A stretch of 64,000 nt of DNA from Bog-473 sp963807675 (GCA_963807675.1 CAWECP010000012.1:1178001-1242000), one strand, 5' to 3'. Counted from the stretch's first letter, positions 17,751 through 26,794 are shown. The notes: generated by a model not told the origin, from the sequence alone. Made by a program: numbers and translations.

Positions 17751-18953
17751 TCACATCACGGCACCCCGCTCCTTGAGCCCGACGATCTCGTCCCAACACA
17801 GACCCAACTCGAGGAGGACTTCCTCGGTGTTCTGCCCGTGTTCGGGAGCGCCGTTCAGCGTGCCGATCGGGTCCTGGTCGAATTTCACAGGGGACGCCAC
17901 GCCCCGGTAGACGCGGCCGTCGCCCTTGTCGATGTCGGGCAGATAGCCGTTCACGATCGCCTGGGGATCCTCACCGATCTCCGCCGGGCTCAGCACCGGG
18001 GCCCAAACGCCCTCGAGGGTGGCCAGGACGTCGCGCCATTCGGCCAACGTCCGGCAGCTGAAGATCTCGTCGAGCACCTGCGTGCACTCCTCCACGTGGG
18101 CATTCCTCGCCTGAGCCTCCGCGAAACGAGGGTCGTCGATGAGATCCGGTCGGCCGAGGTGGCGGCAGAGGTCGGGCCACCAGCGGTCGGCCTGCAGGAA
18201 CACCAGGCACACCCAGCGCCCGTCACTGGTCGGGAAGTAATTGACCAAGGCATTGAATGGATTCCGGCGGGTACGGAACTCCCGGGTCACGCCGACGGCT
18301 CCGGCGGTGATGGCCTGCGCCATCCACCACATCCCCGTGGCATAGAGCGAGACCTCGACCACCGGGGCGTGCCCGTCGCGTTGCCGCCGGTAGAGCGCCG
18401 CGGCCACCGCGCCGGCCAGATTCATCGCTCCTGACAGGTCCCCGAGGGAACCGGGCTGATTCGGGGGCTCGCCACCTTTGGGTGTCATCTGGAAGGCGGG
18501 CCCGCCCCGCGCCCAGGCGCTGGCGAGATCGAAGCCGCCGCAGTCGGCCTCCGGTCCCAGCGACCCCTGTCCTGTGCCGAGGGCATAGACGATCCGCGGG
18601 CTGCGGGCTCGGATGTGCTCGACGTCGATGGCCAATCGGCGTCGCGTCTCCGGGAGGAAATTGGTGAGGAACACGTCGGCCGACCCGACCAGCTTGTACA
18701 GGATCTCCCGACCCTCCTCCGAGGCGATATCGAGGCCCACGCTCCGCTTGCCCCGATTCGGCAGTTCGGTGTTCGGGTTCATGATCGCCCCGGTGGCCTC
18801 GGCGTTGGTCAGACCCCGGATCGGATCGCCCATGACGGGATGCTCGATCTTGACGACGTCGGCTCCCCAGTCGGCGAGTACGGCACCGGCCGCAGGGACG
18901 AACAACCAGGACGACACCTCGACGACTCGGACACCCTGCAGGATGTCGTACAT
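17751..18953 (-). CDS. CaiB/BaiF family III CoA-transferase (single)
   Basis: A 400-residue family III CoA-transferase. The N-terminus VRVVEVSSWLFVPAAGAVLADWGADVVKIEHP is diagnostic in its Gly/Asp pattern. The catalytic Asp is present (SLGDLSGAMN), at the spacing seen in formyl-CoA transferase. Unlike the other CoA-transferases here it has no adjacent partner. An ATG at 18953 is preceded by GGAG at a good distance. It heads the operon running down to 10221; a shared palindrome lies about 330 bases upstream at 19281. Confidence 0.88.
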   Translation of the reverse strand: MYDILQGVRVVEVSSWLFVPAAGAVLADWGADVVKIEHPVMGDPIRGLTNAEATGAIMNPNTELPNRGKRSVGLDIASEEGREILYKLVGSADVFLTNFLPETRRRLAIDVEHIRARSPRIVYALGTGQGSLGPEADCGGFDLASAWARGGPAFQMTPKGGEPPNQPGSLGDLSGAMNLAGAVAAALYRRQRDGHAPVVEVSLYATGMWWMAQAITAGAVGVTREFRTRRNPFNALVNYFPTSDGRWVCLVFLQADRWWPDLCRHLGRPDLIDDPRFAEAQARNAHVEECTQVLDEIFSCRTLAEWRDVLATLEGVWAPVLSPAEIGEDPQAIVNGYLPDIDKGDGRVYRGVASPVKFDQDPIGTLNGAPEHGQNTEEVLLELGLCWDEIVGLKERGAVM

Positions 18954-19381
18954 GTGCGCTCCTACCCGGAGCGGGGACCCGACGATGCCGGCGCGAGAGT
19001 CGCCTTCGGCGTGCCGTCGACGATCACGTCGAAGGCGATGCCAAGGATGTCCCGATCGGTATCCATGCGGCCCCTAAGTCGAAGGGATCGAGCAAGACCA
19101 CGCTCCGACGGCCGTCGCGCGTCACGGCACGGGCACACTCCCGAAGCGCTCGAACCCTCCGTCTCGTTCGAGCGGACCAACCCAGCGCGCACCCGACACC
19201 TCCCTCACCGAAACGGCTGCACATCCGAACCGAGCTGTGAAGGAACCCGGACCGGGCCGAGAATGCCCTTGCTCACTTATTTGAGCATATGCTTAATCTT
19301 CTGCCGGGACCCTGTCAAGCAGCCCCTCCGTGGTGACGCAGACGCCGATCGCTCCGGCGGGCACCGCCACGCCATCCCGGA
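18954..19381. other. 428-base gap between two minus-strand operons
   Basis: No confident gene is present. On the minus strand a 34-codon frame (18962-19066, starting MDTDRDILGIAFDVIVDG) has an AGGGG in front of it and ends 8 bases before the CoA-transferase start; it could be a leader peptide or gene remnant. The shared palindrome at 19281-19296 is the clearest element. The stretch 19300-19381 just after the thiolase stop shows no recognisable product. Confidence 0.5.
19281..19296. promoter_or_regulatory. Shared 16-base palindrome, site B (TTGAGCATATGCTTAA)
   Basis: The most symmetric of the six copies: only one base pair of the dyad mismatches. It lies between the thiolase at 19382 and the CoA-transferase operon starting at 18953, so it probably controls the latter. 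It shares the TTNNGCA...TGCNNAA core with the other sites. Confidence 0.65.
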
Positions 19382-20518
19382 TCAGGCGGTCAGGAGGATG
19401 CACCCGCACCGAAAGCCGCCGCCCGCAGAGGTGACCGCCACCTGGGCGCCGGGAACCTGGCGGCGTCCCGCCTGGCCCCGGATCTGGAGCACCGCCTCGT
19501 GGAACAACCAGAAGCCGTGCAGGCGGCCGGCGGACAGTTGGCCGCCGTAGGTGTTGAGCGGCAGCTCGCCACCGAGACCGATGCGATGGCCGCCGTCGAC
19601 GAAGCCGCCGCCCTCGCCCTCTCCGCAGAACCCGAGCGCTTCCAGCCAGGACAACGTGAGGATGGAGAACCCGTCGTAGAGCTCGGCGACGTCCACGTCG
19701 GCCGGCGTCACGTCGGTGCGAGCCCACATCTGCGCGGCGGCGTCCTTGGCCGCCATGGCCGGGAAGTCCAGCCGCGGCTCCCAGCCGTGGGTGTCGTGAT
19801 TGGCGCTTCCCACGGCCTCCAGGTGCACCGGTGGGTTCGGGCTGTCCGGCGCCGCATCGGTCGCCGACAGCACGATGCCGACCGCCCCGTCGATGGGCAG
19901 GTCACAGTCGAAGCGCCCCAAGGGCTCGCTGATCATGGGGGCGGCGAGGTAGTCCTCCAGGCTCATCGCCGAGCGGAGGACCGCCTGGTCGTTGAGCGCG
20001 GCGTGACGGCGGCCGGTCAGGGCAATCCAAGCGAGCTGCTCCTTCGTCGTGCCGTAGTCGTGCATGTGCCGGCGCGCCTGCATCGCCATGAGGTTGACGG
20101 CGGAGTACTCGTGGAACGGCACATGCCACTCCCAGGGACCGACCGGATCCGGCAGCGCCCCCGACGCGCTGCCCAGCAGGCCTCCCAACTGCTGCACCGA
20201 GCGGTAGACGAGCACATGGCGGCAGAGCCCGGACGCAATGGCCATGGCGGCGTTCATGATCACGCCCAACTGGGCCCCCGAGTTGGCGCCCCCCATCCAA
20301 TTCAGCTCGAGTCCCAAGGAATCGACGACCTCCTCGGGAGGCCGGTCACCGAACGGCATCGACGCGAGGCCGTCGATGTCCGAGCGGTGCAGGCCGGCGT
20401 CGCGGATCGCGGCGAGCGCGGCGTCGAGGGCGAGGTCGAGACCGTTGCGACCGAGGCCGCGGCCCGTCTCCGACAAGCCGAGCCCCGTGACGATGACCCG
20501 CGATTCGAACTTCTCCAT
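19382..20518 (-). CDS. SCP2-type thiolase fold protein, likely aldolase or carrier
   Basis: A 378-residue lipid-transfer-type thiolase homologue. The usual Cys position reads GGANSGAQL, so the thiolytic nucleophile is missing. Conserved family features are ELYDGFSILTLSWLEALGFCGEGE and NTYGGQLSAGRLHGF, the altered HPxG region. The ATG at 20518 begins the recognisable domain; a longer frame to 20650 adds only low-complexity residues. It closely resembles 46286-47452. No DUF35 gene adjoins it; the closest are at 13602 and 24777. It lies 50 bases after a CoA-transferase pair and ends that operon. Confidence 0.86.
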   Translation of the reverse strand: MEKFESRVIVTGLGLSETGRGLGRNGLDLALDAALAAIRDAGLHRSDIDGLASMPFGDRPPEEVVDSLGLELNWMGGANSGAQLGVIMNAAMAIASGLCRHVLVYRSVQQLGGLLGSASGALPDPVGPWEWHVPFHEYSAVNLMAMQARRHMHDYGTTKEQLAWIALTGRRHAALNDQAVLRSAMSLEDYLAAPMISEPLGRFDCDLPIDGAVGIVLSATDAAPDSPNPPVHLEAVGSANHDTHGWEPRLDFPAMAAKDAAAQMWARTDVTPADVDVAELYDGFSILTLSWLEALGFCGEGEGGGFVDGGHRIGLGGELPLNTYGGQLSAGRLHGFWLFHEAVLQIRGQAGRRQVPGAQVAVTSAGGGFRCGCILLTA

Positions 20519-20568
20519 CACACCGCTCCCGCCACGCGCACGCAGTTGTACTCCGGACCCATGCGACG

Positions 20569-21831
20569 CTACCGAGGCGCTCGTTCGACGGCCTGGCGTA
20601 CCTGCTCGGCGTGCTCGTCGACGTGGGGCGCACGTCCCCGCACCCTCCACGGCGAAGCCGGGGCCTGGAAGACCGCGCCGGGATAGCGGAACGAACGGCC
20701 CAGATCCTCGTGGGAGATCTCGACCGTGAAGCCCCGGGCGACGAAGTGCGGATCTTCGGCGATGTCCTCGGGGGCGGACAGCACGGCGGCCGGGATGCCC
20801 CGCCGCTGGGCCTGGAGGAAGAACTCCTTCCCCGGGAGGTGTGCCGCCACCGCCCGGAGCCCGTCCGCCCCGGCCTGGTAGATCGCCGCCGCTTCGGGAT
20901 CGGCCGCGATGTCGGGGAGCTGGATTCCCCCCCGTTCCACCCCCATCTCCACGAAGAAGAACTCGTCGAACTGCTCACTGAGTCCGAGCTCGGTCATCCA
21001 GTCGCTCAGCGCCCGGAACTCACCCGCCCGCCGCGGCAGCGCGCCGATCACCGTCTGACCGTCGGCCGATGTCATGAGCCGTGGTGGGGTGACCCGCACG
21101 GCTGCGTGGCGAAAGGTCTGCCGCTCCACCGTCGCACGGGCGACGAGCCATTCGTAGGTCGCGGCCTCGGTGGTCACGTTGCATGCGGCATGCATGCTCA
21201 CGTCGACATGCTGTCCGAATCCGAGCGTCTGCCGCACGTAGAACGCGACGAGTGCGGCCTCGACGGCCCACAGACAGGCCGTGTGATAGCCCTGGTTGCC
21301 GCCGGGTCGTACCGGCGGCAGGACATGGTCGTCGTAACCGCAGCTCCACACCGGACCAGCGCCCGCTTGCAACGTGAGGTCCGTGACCGGTTCCCGCGAG
21401 CGCGGGCTCGAACTCCCAAAGGGCGTGATGGACACCCACACCAGCTCGGGGTGCTCCTGCTCGAACGCCTCGAAGTCCAGACCCAGCTGGGCCAACCGAC
21501 CGGGGGACTCGCCCTCGAGCACGATGTCGCTCGCCGCCACCAGACCCCGCCACAGATCGGCCGCGGACGCGTCATGGAGGTCGAGCGCGACGCTGAGCTT
21601 GCCGGTGTTGTAGTACCACCACCAGAGGCTGCGCTCGGCCCCCGGCACATCGTCGAGGAAGGGTTCGAAGTGCCGGGACGCGTGCCCCCCGGGAGGCTCC
21701 ACGACGACGACCTCCGCTCCGAGGTCAGCGAGGATCTTGCCGGCGAGCGCGCCATGCTCGCTGGCCAACTCGACGACCCGGACGCCCCGCAGTGCCCCCG
21801 ATGACCCGTCGGGACGGTCAGGTGGACTCAC
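20569..21831 (-). CDS. CaiB/BaiF family III CoA-transferase lacking catalytic Asp
   Basis: A 420-residue family III CoA-transferase. The start is a GTG at 21831 overlapping the stop of the upstream gene (GTGA); the frame stays open much further upstream, but that part is antisense-type noise. N-terminal features are LRGVRVVELASEHGALAGKIL and LGAEVVVVEPPGG. At the position of the catalytic Asp, counted back from LGFGQ, there is Tyr (NQGYHTACLW). It is coupled to 21828-23063, which keeps the Asp. The two are proposed to form a heteromeric CoA-transferase in which this subunit is structural. Confidence 0.86.
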   Translation of the reverse strand: MSPPDRPDGSSGALRGVRVVELASEHGALAGKILADLGAEVVVVEPPGGHASRHFEPFLDDVPGAERSLWWWYYNTGKLSVALDLHDASAADLWRGLVAASDIVLEGESPGRLAQLGLDFEAFEQEHPELVWVSITPFGSSSPRSREPVTDLTLQAGAGPVWSCGYDDHVLPPVRPGGNQGYHTACLWAVEAALVAFYVRQTLGFGQHVDVSMHAACNVTTEAATYEWLVARATVERQTFRHAAVRVTPPRLMTSADGQTVIGALPRRAGEFRALSDWMTELGLSEQFDEFFFVEMGVERGGIQLPDIAADPEAAAIYQAGADGLRAVAAHLPGKEFFLQAQRRGIPAAVLSAPEDIAEDPHFVARGFTVEISHEDLGRSFRYPGAVFQAPASPWRVRGRAPHVDEHAEQVRQAVERAPR

Positions 21832-23063
21832 AGCACTCCCTGCGCTCGCCAGGCCGCCAGGTCCTCTTCCGTGTGTCCGAGCAGGTCGCCGAAGACGACG
21901 CCGTTGTGCTCGCCCAGACAGGGGGCCCCACGTTCGATCGCCCAATCCGTCTTCGAGAAATGCACCGGAATGCCGTCCACTCGCACCCGCCCCATCTTCG
22001 AGTGGGTCACGCTCGGCCACAGACCCCAGTCCGACGTCTCGGGATCGTCGTCGATCCGCTCGGAGGGTCGTTGCACCGCCGCGGCGGGCACGCCGGAGCC
22101 CCGCAAGGTCTCGGCCAGCGAGGAACGGTCGAAGGACCTCGTCCACTCGGCCAGCCGCCGATCGAGCTCGTCCTCCGCGTCGACCCGGCCCGCGCACGTC
22201 GCCCAACGGGCCTGTTCGCACCAGGGTGCGGCCACCATTCCAGCCAAGGCCAGCCAGTCTCGATCGTCGCGACAAGCGATGGCGATCCAGTTGTCCTCGC
22301 CGGCCGCCGGGTAGACGCCGTGCGGGGCCATAACCGGAGACCGGCTGCGATTCGTGTCCGGCGAGCCCGGACGCCGTAGCGGCCGACGGTTGGCGGTGTA
22401 GTCGAGCCACGCTGGACCATTGAGAAACGCTCCCGCATCGGTACACGAGATGTCGATCCACTGACCCTCGCCGGTACGGATTCGGTGGAGGAGACCGGCC
22501 ATGACCGCGATGGCCATCACGTTGGCTCCATGGTGATCCATGTAGGAATATCCGATGCCGGCCGGGTGCTGGTCGGCCAGACCGGTGGCGAAAGCCAAGC
22601 CGCAACTCGCCTGGACGAGCGGACCCCACGTCTTGAAGTCGCGGTAGGGACCGGAGTGGCCGAAGCCGGAGTTGGAGACGTACACGATGTCCTCTTTGAT
22701 TGACCGCACGACGTCGTAGGGAAAACCAAGACGGGCCATCACCCCGGGAGCGAAGTTCTCCGTCACGACGTCGGAGATCGCGATCAGCTCCCGCAGAAGC
22801 TCCTTGCCGGCGTCGGTGCGCAGGTTCAAGGTGACGCCGAGTTTCTCGACGTTGTGATTGTTGAACGGACCACCGAAGTCGGGCCCTCGTCGGTCGTCGA
22901 CGAAAGGTGATACCCCACGCAGGACGTCCCAGTACCCGTGGGTGACGGGATCTTCGACCCGGATGACCTCGGCACCCATGGCCGCCAGGAAGCGCGTCGC
23001 CCCCGCCCCGGCGAGCTGGCCGGAGAAGTCGCAGATGCGCAGACCACCCAACGCGGATGTCAC
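21828..23063 (-). CDS. CaiB/BaiF family III CoA-transferase, Asp-bearing partner
   Basis: A 411-residue family III CoA-transferase. Its N-terminus is LGGLRICDFSGQLAGAGATRFLA, followed by MGAEVIRVEDPVTHGYWD. The catalytic Asp is present in SYMDHHGANVMA, exactly 21 residues before TGEGQ as in formyl-CoA transferase. It overlaps the Asp-less partner by 4 bases and follows an amidohydrolase gene by 5 bases. Likely it transfers CoA between an imported carboxylate and an endogenous acyl-CoA. Confidence 0.88.
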   Translation of the reverse strand: MTSALGGLRICDFSGQLAGAGATRFLAAMGAEVIRVEDPVTHGYWDVLRGVSPFVDDRRGPDFGGPFNNHNVEKLGVTLNLRTDAGKELLRELIAISDVVTENFAPGVMARLGFPYDVVRSIKEDIVYVSNSGFGHSGPYRDFKTWGPLVQASCGLAFATGLADQHPAGIGYSYMDHHGANVMAIAVMAGLLHRIRTGEGQWIDISCTDAGAFLNGPAWLDYTANRRPLRRPGSPDTNRSRSPVMAPHGVYPAAGEDNWIAIACRDDRDWLALAGMVAAPWCEQARWATCAGRVDAEDELDRRLAEWTRSFDRSSLAETLRGSGVPAAAVQRPSERIDDDPETSDWGLWPSVTHSKMGRVRVDGIPVHFSKTDWAIERGAPCLGEHNGVVFGDLLGHTEEDLAAWRAQGVL

Positions 23064-23068
23064 ACGCG

Positions 23069-23923
23069 TCAGGTCTCCGGCTCCGCGGTGTCGCCCTCCT
23101 GCCAGAAGATCCGCTCAGCGTTCTTGCCCGTGAACCACGGCATCGCTTCCTCGCCGATGCCGCAGGTGGGCAGCTCGCGTCGGACGCGATCGAATCTGAG
23201 CAGCGGATAGTCGGAGGCGTACATGACCTTCCGGCGGCCCCGCCCGGTGTTGGCAAACGCCACCAGCTCGGGCGGATACCTGCTGGGCGGGTAGGCGGAG
23301 ATCATGGCGTGAAGATTCGGCCACGTCCGCAAGAGCTGGACCAAGAGCCCCGTCCATGGGGCACCGCCGTGCGCACTGACAATGACGAGCTCCGGAAAGA
23401 AGGCGCAGACCTTGTCGAGATGCTTCGGGTCCTGCACGATTCCGCGGCGCTGCACGAGGGGCATGCCCACGGTGATGGTGACCGGGATGTCCAGCTCGAT
23501 GCACTTGGCGTAGAGCGGGAAGTAGGACCGGTGGCTGGCCCGCTTGCCGTCCCGGTAGGGAACGATTCGCAAAGCTCGAGCGCCGTCGTTGCGCACCATG
23601 GTCTCGAGATGGCGGACCGCCCGGATGCCCTGCTCGGCATCGACCCGGACGCTCAGGCCGAAGCGGTCGGGATGCTGCTGCACGGCGTCGAGCGTCCACC
23701 GGTAGCCGGCCTCCTGGTCCCCCATGGCCGACTCCGGCGGAGGGGCCAGCAGAACCCGGGCGATGTGGTTGCGATCCATGTCCGCCAAGAGCTGATCGAG
23801 GTCCTGCGACTCGGTCCTGGCATCGCCGTACGTCTCGTCGGTCAGGCTCCAGCTCAGACCCAGGTGCGGCGGGTTGGCGTTGACATAGGCATCCACGATC
23901 CATGGCATTGCGCTCTCGGTCAC
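23069..23923 (-). CDS. Amidohydrolase family protein, short form
   Basis: A 284-residue PF04909-type amidohydrolase. It is clearly shorter than the three other members in the window (about 400 residues). The N-terminal metal motif is weak (WIVDAYVNANPPHLG, where an HxH or DxH would be expected), while VIVSAHGGAPWTG and MYASDYPLLRFDRVRRELP are good matches to the later metal-binding strands. It sits 5 bases before a CoA-transferase pair in the same operon. With an altered first metal site, its activity is less certain than that of its relatives. Confidence 0.8.
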   Translation of the reverse strand: MTESAMPWIVDAYVNANPPHLGLSWSLTDETYGDARTESQDLDQLLADMDRNHIARVLLAPPPESAMGDQEAGYRWTLDAVQQHPDRFGLSVRVDAEQGIRAVRHLETMVRNDGARALRIVPYRDGKRASHRSYFPLYAKCIELDIPVTITVGMPLVQRRGIVQDPKHLDKVCAFFPELVIVSAHGGAPWTGLLVQLLRTWPNLHAMISAYPPSRYPPELVAFANTGRGRRKVMYASDYPLLRFDRVRRELPTCGIGEEAMPWFTGKNAERIFWQEGDTAEPET

Positions 23924-24019
23924 GTGGTTCCCTCCCTCGCTTCCCTGTCTGGAGCGGCCGACAGCCGAGACGATCGCTCGCGGGTGCCGGCCGCAACGGG
24001 GCGGCGAGCGGCCGCCGTG

Positions 24020-24628
24020 CTACCGCGCCGCGTGTGCTTCGAGCTCTCGCTCGACTTGTTCCCAGATGCGATGCAGCACACCGAGCAGCTCGCTGTGCCC
24101 CGCCTTGATGCCCACCAGTCGATCGAGGATGAGCTTCGACGTGATGGCGTCGAGGAGGGTCACGATGGCCTGCGCGGGGAATTCGGCCTGATCGACGCCG
24201 TACTGCTCGAGCATGTCGCTCACGTGGCGCTCATGGAGCTTCCTCGTCATCGTCGACGTCTTCACGTACTGCTTGCCAATTTTGGGGCGATTCGCCGCCA
24301 ACGTCAGGTTCTCGAGCCAGATCTTCCCCCACCCGCGTTCGAAGTCGGAGGTGATCATCGCCTCCATCTCCTCGAACCAGCCCTGCATGAAGGACTCATC
24401 CGAGCGGTAGATCCCCTCGGACCGTTCTTTCACCTGCACGGACACCCGCTCCAGGACGGCGAGCAGGAGTTGCTCAATGGTGCCGAAGTGGTAGTGGACC
24501 AACGCCTGATTGACACCGGCCCGGTCGGCCACCTTTCGGGTGGTGATGGCGGCAGCACCCTTCGAGATGAGGAGTTCTTCGGCGGCGTCGAGAAGAGCTT
24601 TGCGCGTCGCGTCTCCGGCTTCCGACAT
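24020..24628 (-). CDS. TetR family transcriptional regulator
   Basis: A 202-residue TetR regulator. Residues about 8-60 form the helix-turn-helix domain (ITTRKVADRAGVNQALVHYHFGTIEQLL); the rest is a ligand-binding domain that varies between members. It lies 96 bases upstream of the amidohydrolase/CoA-transferase operon on the same strand and is divergent from the DUF35/aldehyde dehydrogenase unit. It is the only regulator gene inside the catabolic region, so it is the best local candidate for the protein reading the six shared palindromes. An acyl-CoA ligand would fit, but that is inference. Confidence 0.88.
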   Translation of the reverse strand: MSEAGDATRKALLDAAEELLISKGAAAITTRKVADRAGVNQALVHYHFGTIEQLLLAVLERVSVQVKERSEGIYRSDESFMQGWFEEMEAMITSDFERGWGKIWLENLTLAANRPKIGKQYVKTSTMTRKLHERHVSDMLEQYGVDQAEFPAQAIVTLLDAITSKLILDRLVGIKAGHSELLGVLHRIWEQVERELEAHAAR

Positions 24629-24776
24629 CTATGGACTCCTCCGTGCTCGGCACCTCGTCCGCCGGGGAACCTGAATTGAGCCTATCGCCGGCCTTCCGGT
24701 CTGACGACGAACAGGTACGACGGCTCCATCACTGTTAGCTTCCGGACGTTCGAAGTTTGTCCACGCGGGAGCGCTC

Positions 24777-25199
24777 ATGTCGTCACCGTCACGGAAGGTC
24801 CCGATTCTCGATGAGCTGAATCGAGGATTCTGGACGGGCGGACGCGACAACCAACTGCGGCTTCGCCGCTGCGCCAACTGTGGGTTCTGGGTCCACCCAC
24901 CTCGCCCGGTGTGTCCGAAGTGCTGGGCACGCGAGCTTCCGTGGCAGTCGACCAGCGGCAAGGCGACGCTCTACACGTTCACGATCAATCACAAGGCGTG
25001 GAACCCCGAGGTGCCCACGCCCTACGTGATCGGCATCGTGGAGCTCGACGAACAGGTCGGACTGAGGATGTCGAGCAACATCGTCAACTGCGCGGTCGAA
25101 GAGGTGCACATCGGCATGCCGTTGCGGGTGCTCTTCGAGAGCCAGGGAGAGCACTTCATTCCGCTGTTCGAACCTGACAGTTTTGGGCATGTGCCCTAG
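24777..25199 (+). CDS. DUF35 OB-fold / zinc-ribbon protein
   Basis: A 140-residue DUF35 protein: zinc ribbon CANCG...CPKCWA, then an OB-fold segment (LYTFTINHKAWNPEVPTPYVIGIVEL, whose VIGIVEL is typical) and the ending VEEVHIGMPLRVLFE. Unlike its two paralogues it is not next to a thiolase gene but precedes an aldehyde dehydrogenase. It may serve the orphan SCP2-type thiolase at 19382. The final codons and stop overlap the shared palindrome at 25183-25198, so an operator for the next gene is built into its 3' end. Confidence 0.88.
   Translation: MSSPSRKVPILDELNRGFWTGGRDNQLRLRRCANCGFWVHPPRPVCPKCWARELPWQSTSGKATLYTFTINHKAWNPEVPTPYVIGIVELDEQVGLRMSSNIVNCAVEEVHIGMPLRVLFESQGEHFIPLFEPDSFGHVP
25183..25198. 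promoter_or_regulatory. Shared 16-base palindrome, site C (TTGGGCATGTGCCCTA)
   Basis: The palindrome runs into the stop codon of the DUF35 gene (TAG at 25197-25199) and ends 44 bases before the aldehyde dehydrogenase GTG. A possible -10 (TAGAAT, 25197-25202) overlaps its right edge, which would suit repression. Confidence 0.65.
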
Positions 25200-25242
25200 A
25201 ATGATGGCACCCGGACAGGGAGACCCGAGACAAGGGGGCACG

Positions 25243-26769
25243 GTGACCGACAGCTGGAACTTCGACCTGTACATCGACGGGGCCTGGACCAAGGGGGAGG
25301 CGGGTCGGTCGATTGAGGTCATCAACCCGGCGAACGAGGAGGTCATCGGGACGGTGCCCGAGGCCTCCCCCAAGGACGCCGTCGTGGCGATCGAAGCCGC
25401 CCGCAGGGCATTCGACGAGGGGCCCTGGCCCTTCACCAAGCCGGCCGAGCGAGCCGCCGCGCTGGTTCGGATGGCGGAATACCTCGAGTCCCACGCCGCG
25501 GAGCTGCGCGAGCTCATCGTGGCGGAGACGGGCTCGGTCGGCTTCCTCACCGATTACGTCCAGGCTGGGGGCTCCATCGGCATGTTCCGGTCCAACGCCA
25601 TCCGGATCGAGCACGTCTTCGAGTGGGTGGAGGCGGGAGCACCGACGGCCGGCCCCAACGGCATGTCGGGATCGGCCCTGTTCCGCGAGCCGGTCGGGGT
25701 GGTGGGCGCCATCACGCCGTTCAACTTCCCGTTCATGCTCAACGTGGTGAAGGTCGCGCCGGCCCTGGCCGCCGGCTGCACCGTCGTGCTCAAGCCCCAC
25801 CCCTGGACACCGCTCGACGCCTTCCTCATCGCCCGGGCCGCCGAGGAGGCCGGAATCCCACCCGGCGTGTTGAACGTGATCACCGGGCACGGCGACGTGG
25901 GCGACGAACTGACCTCCAATCCGATGGTGGACATGATCGCCTTCACGGGCTCGACCGCCACCGGCAGGCGAATCATCGCCAACGGCGCCTCCACGGTGAA
26001 GCGCTACCAGCTCGAGCTGGGTGGCAAGAGCGCCCAGGTGCTCCTCGACGACGTCTCCGAGGACTACGCCCGCTCGGTCGGCTTCGGTTCCACCCTGACC
26101 CATTGCGGCCAGGGATGCATCCTGGCCACCCGCCTGCTGCTGCCCGAGCATCTGCTCGATGCCTACAAGGAGGGCGTGGCGGCCGCGGCGCCGGCGGTGA
26201 AGATCGGCGACCCCCTGGACCCGTCCACGGTCCTCGGTCCCCTGATCCGGGAGCAGCAGCGGGAGCGGGTCGAGGGCTACGTGGCATCCGGTGTGGAGCA
26301 GGGGGCCGAGCTGCTGACGGGTGGGAAGCGTCCGGAGGGCTTCGAGAAGGGCTTCTACTACGAGCCCACGGTCTTCATCGGCACCAACGACATGCGGATA
26401 GCCCAGGAGGAGATCTTCGGCCCCGTCTTCACCGTCGTGCCGTACTCGGGCACGGACGAGGACGCGGTCCGGCTGGCCAACGACTCCATCTACGGGCTGG
26501 GCGGTGGCGTCGAGTCCGACTCCACGGCGCGCGCCTTCAACGTGGCCCGGCGGATCCGGGCGGGCACGGTGATGGCCCAGGGCGTCGGCGCATCGTCTGC
26601 CGCCGACGTGGGGCCCGGCGGCGGGCAAGGACCCGGCTGGGGGGAGACCATGACCGGGATCGGCCAGAGCGGCGCCTTCGGCGGGTTCAAGCAGAGCGGA
26701 ATCGGCCGTGAGTGGGGCGATCACGGCATTGAGGAATTCACCGAGATCAAGGCGATCCACTGGAGCTAG
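25243..26769 (+). CDS. Aldehyde dehydrogenase family protein
   Basis: A 508-residue NAD(P)-dependent aldehyde dehydrogenase. Visible motifs are PFNFPF, the glycine motif FTGSTATGR, the general base in LELGGKS and the catalytic Cys in CGQGCILATR. Near the C-terminus about 15 Gly-rich residues are inserted before FGGFKQSGIGREWG, where most family members go directly from the promoter loop to PFGGxKxSG. The GTG at 25243 is chosen because AAGGGGG lies 6-7 bases upstream; upstream ATGs at 25183-25204 fall inside or next to the operator. Probable role: oxidation of an aldehyde released by an aldolase step. Confidence 0.9.
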   Translation: MTDSWNFDLYIDGAWTKGEAGRSIEVINPANEEVIGTVPEASPKDAVVAIEAARRAFDEGPWPFTKPAERAAALVRMAEYLESHAAELRELIVAETGSVGFLTDYVQAGGSIGMFRSNAIRIEHVFEWVEAGAPTAGPNGMSGSALFREPVGVVGAITPFNFPFMLNVVKVAPALAAGCTVVLKPHPWTPLDAFLIARAAEEAGIPPGVLNVITGHGDVGDELTSNPMVDMIAFTGSTATGRRIIANGASTVKRYQLELGGKSAQVLLDDVSEDYARSVGFGSTLTHCGQGCILATRLLLPEHLLDAYKEGVAAAAPAVKIGDPLDPSTVLGPLIREQQRERVEGYVASGVEQGAELLTGGKRPEGFEKGFYYEPTVFIGTNDMRIAQEEIFGPVFTVVPYSGTDEDAVRLANDSIYGLGGGVESDSTARAFNVARRIRAGTVMAQGVGASSAADVGPGGGQGPGWGETMTGIGQSGAFGGFKQSGIGREWGDHGIEEFTEIKAIHWS

Positions 26770-26773
26770 AGCG

Positions 26774-26794
26774 ACCGGCCGCCCATGGGCCGGT
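26774..26794. terminator. Hairpin between convergent genes
   Basis: A perfect 7-base stem, ACCGGCC / GGCCGGT, with a 7-base loop, just after the aldehyde dehydrogenase stop and before the end of the convergent amidohydrolase gene. No T-run follows, as is common for high-GC actinobacteria. It could stop transcription from both sides. Confidence 0.5.

Noticed and set aside
21832..23256. N-terminal extension that would make the CoA-transferase at 20569 an 895-residue protein
   Set aside because: The extra part is antisense-type sequence lying over the next CoA-transferase gene in another frame; the GTG at 21831 with a GTGA overlap is the natural start.
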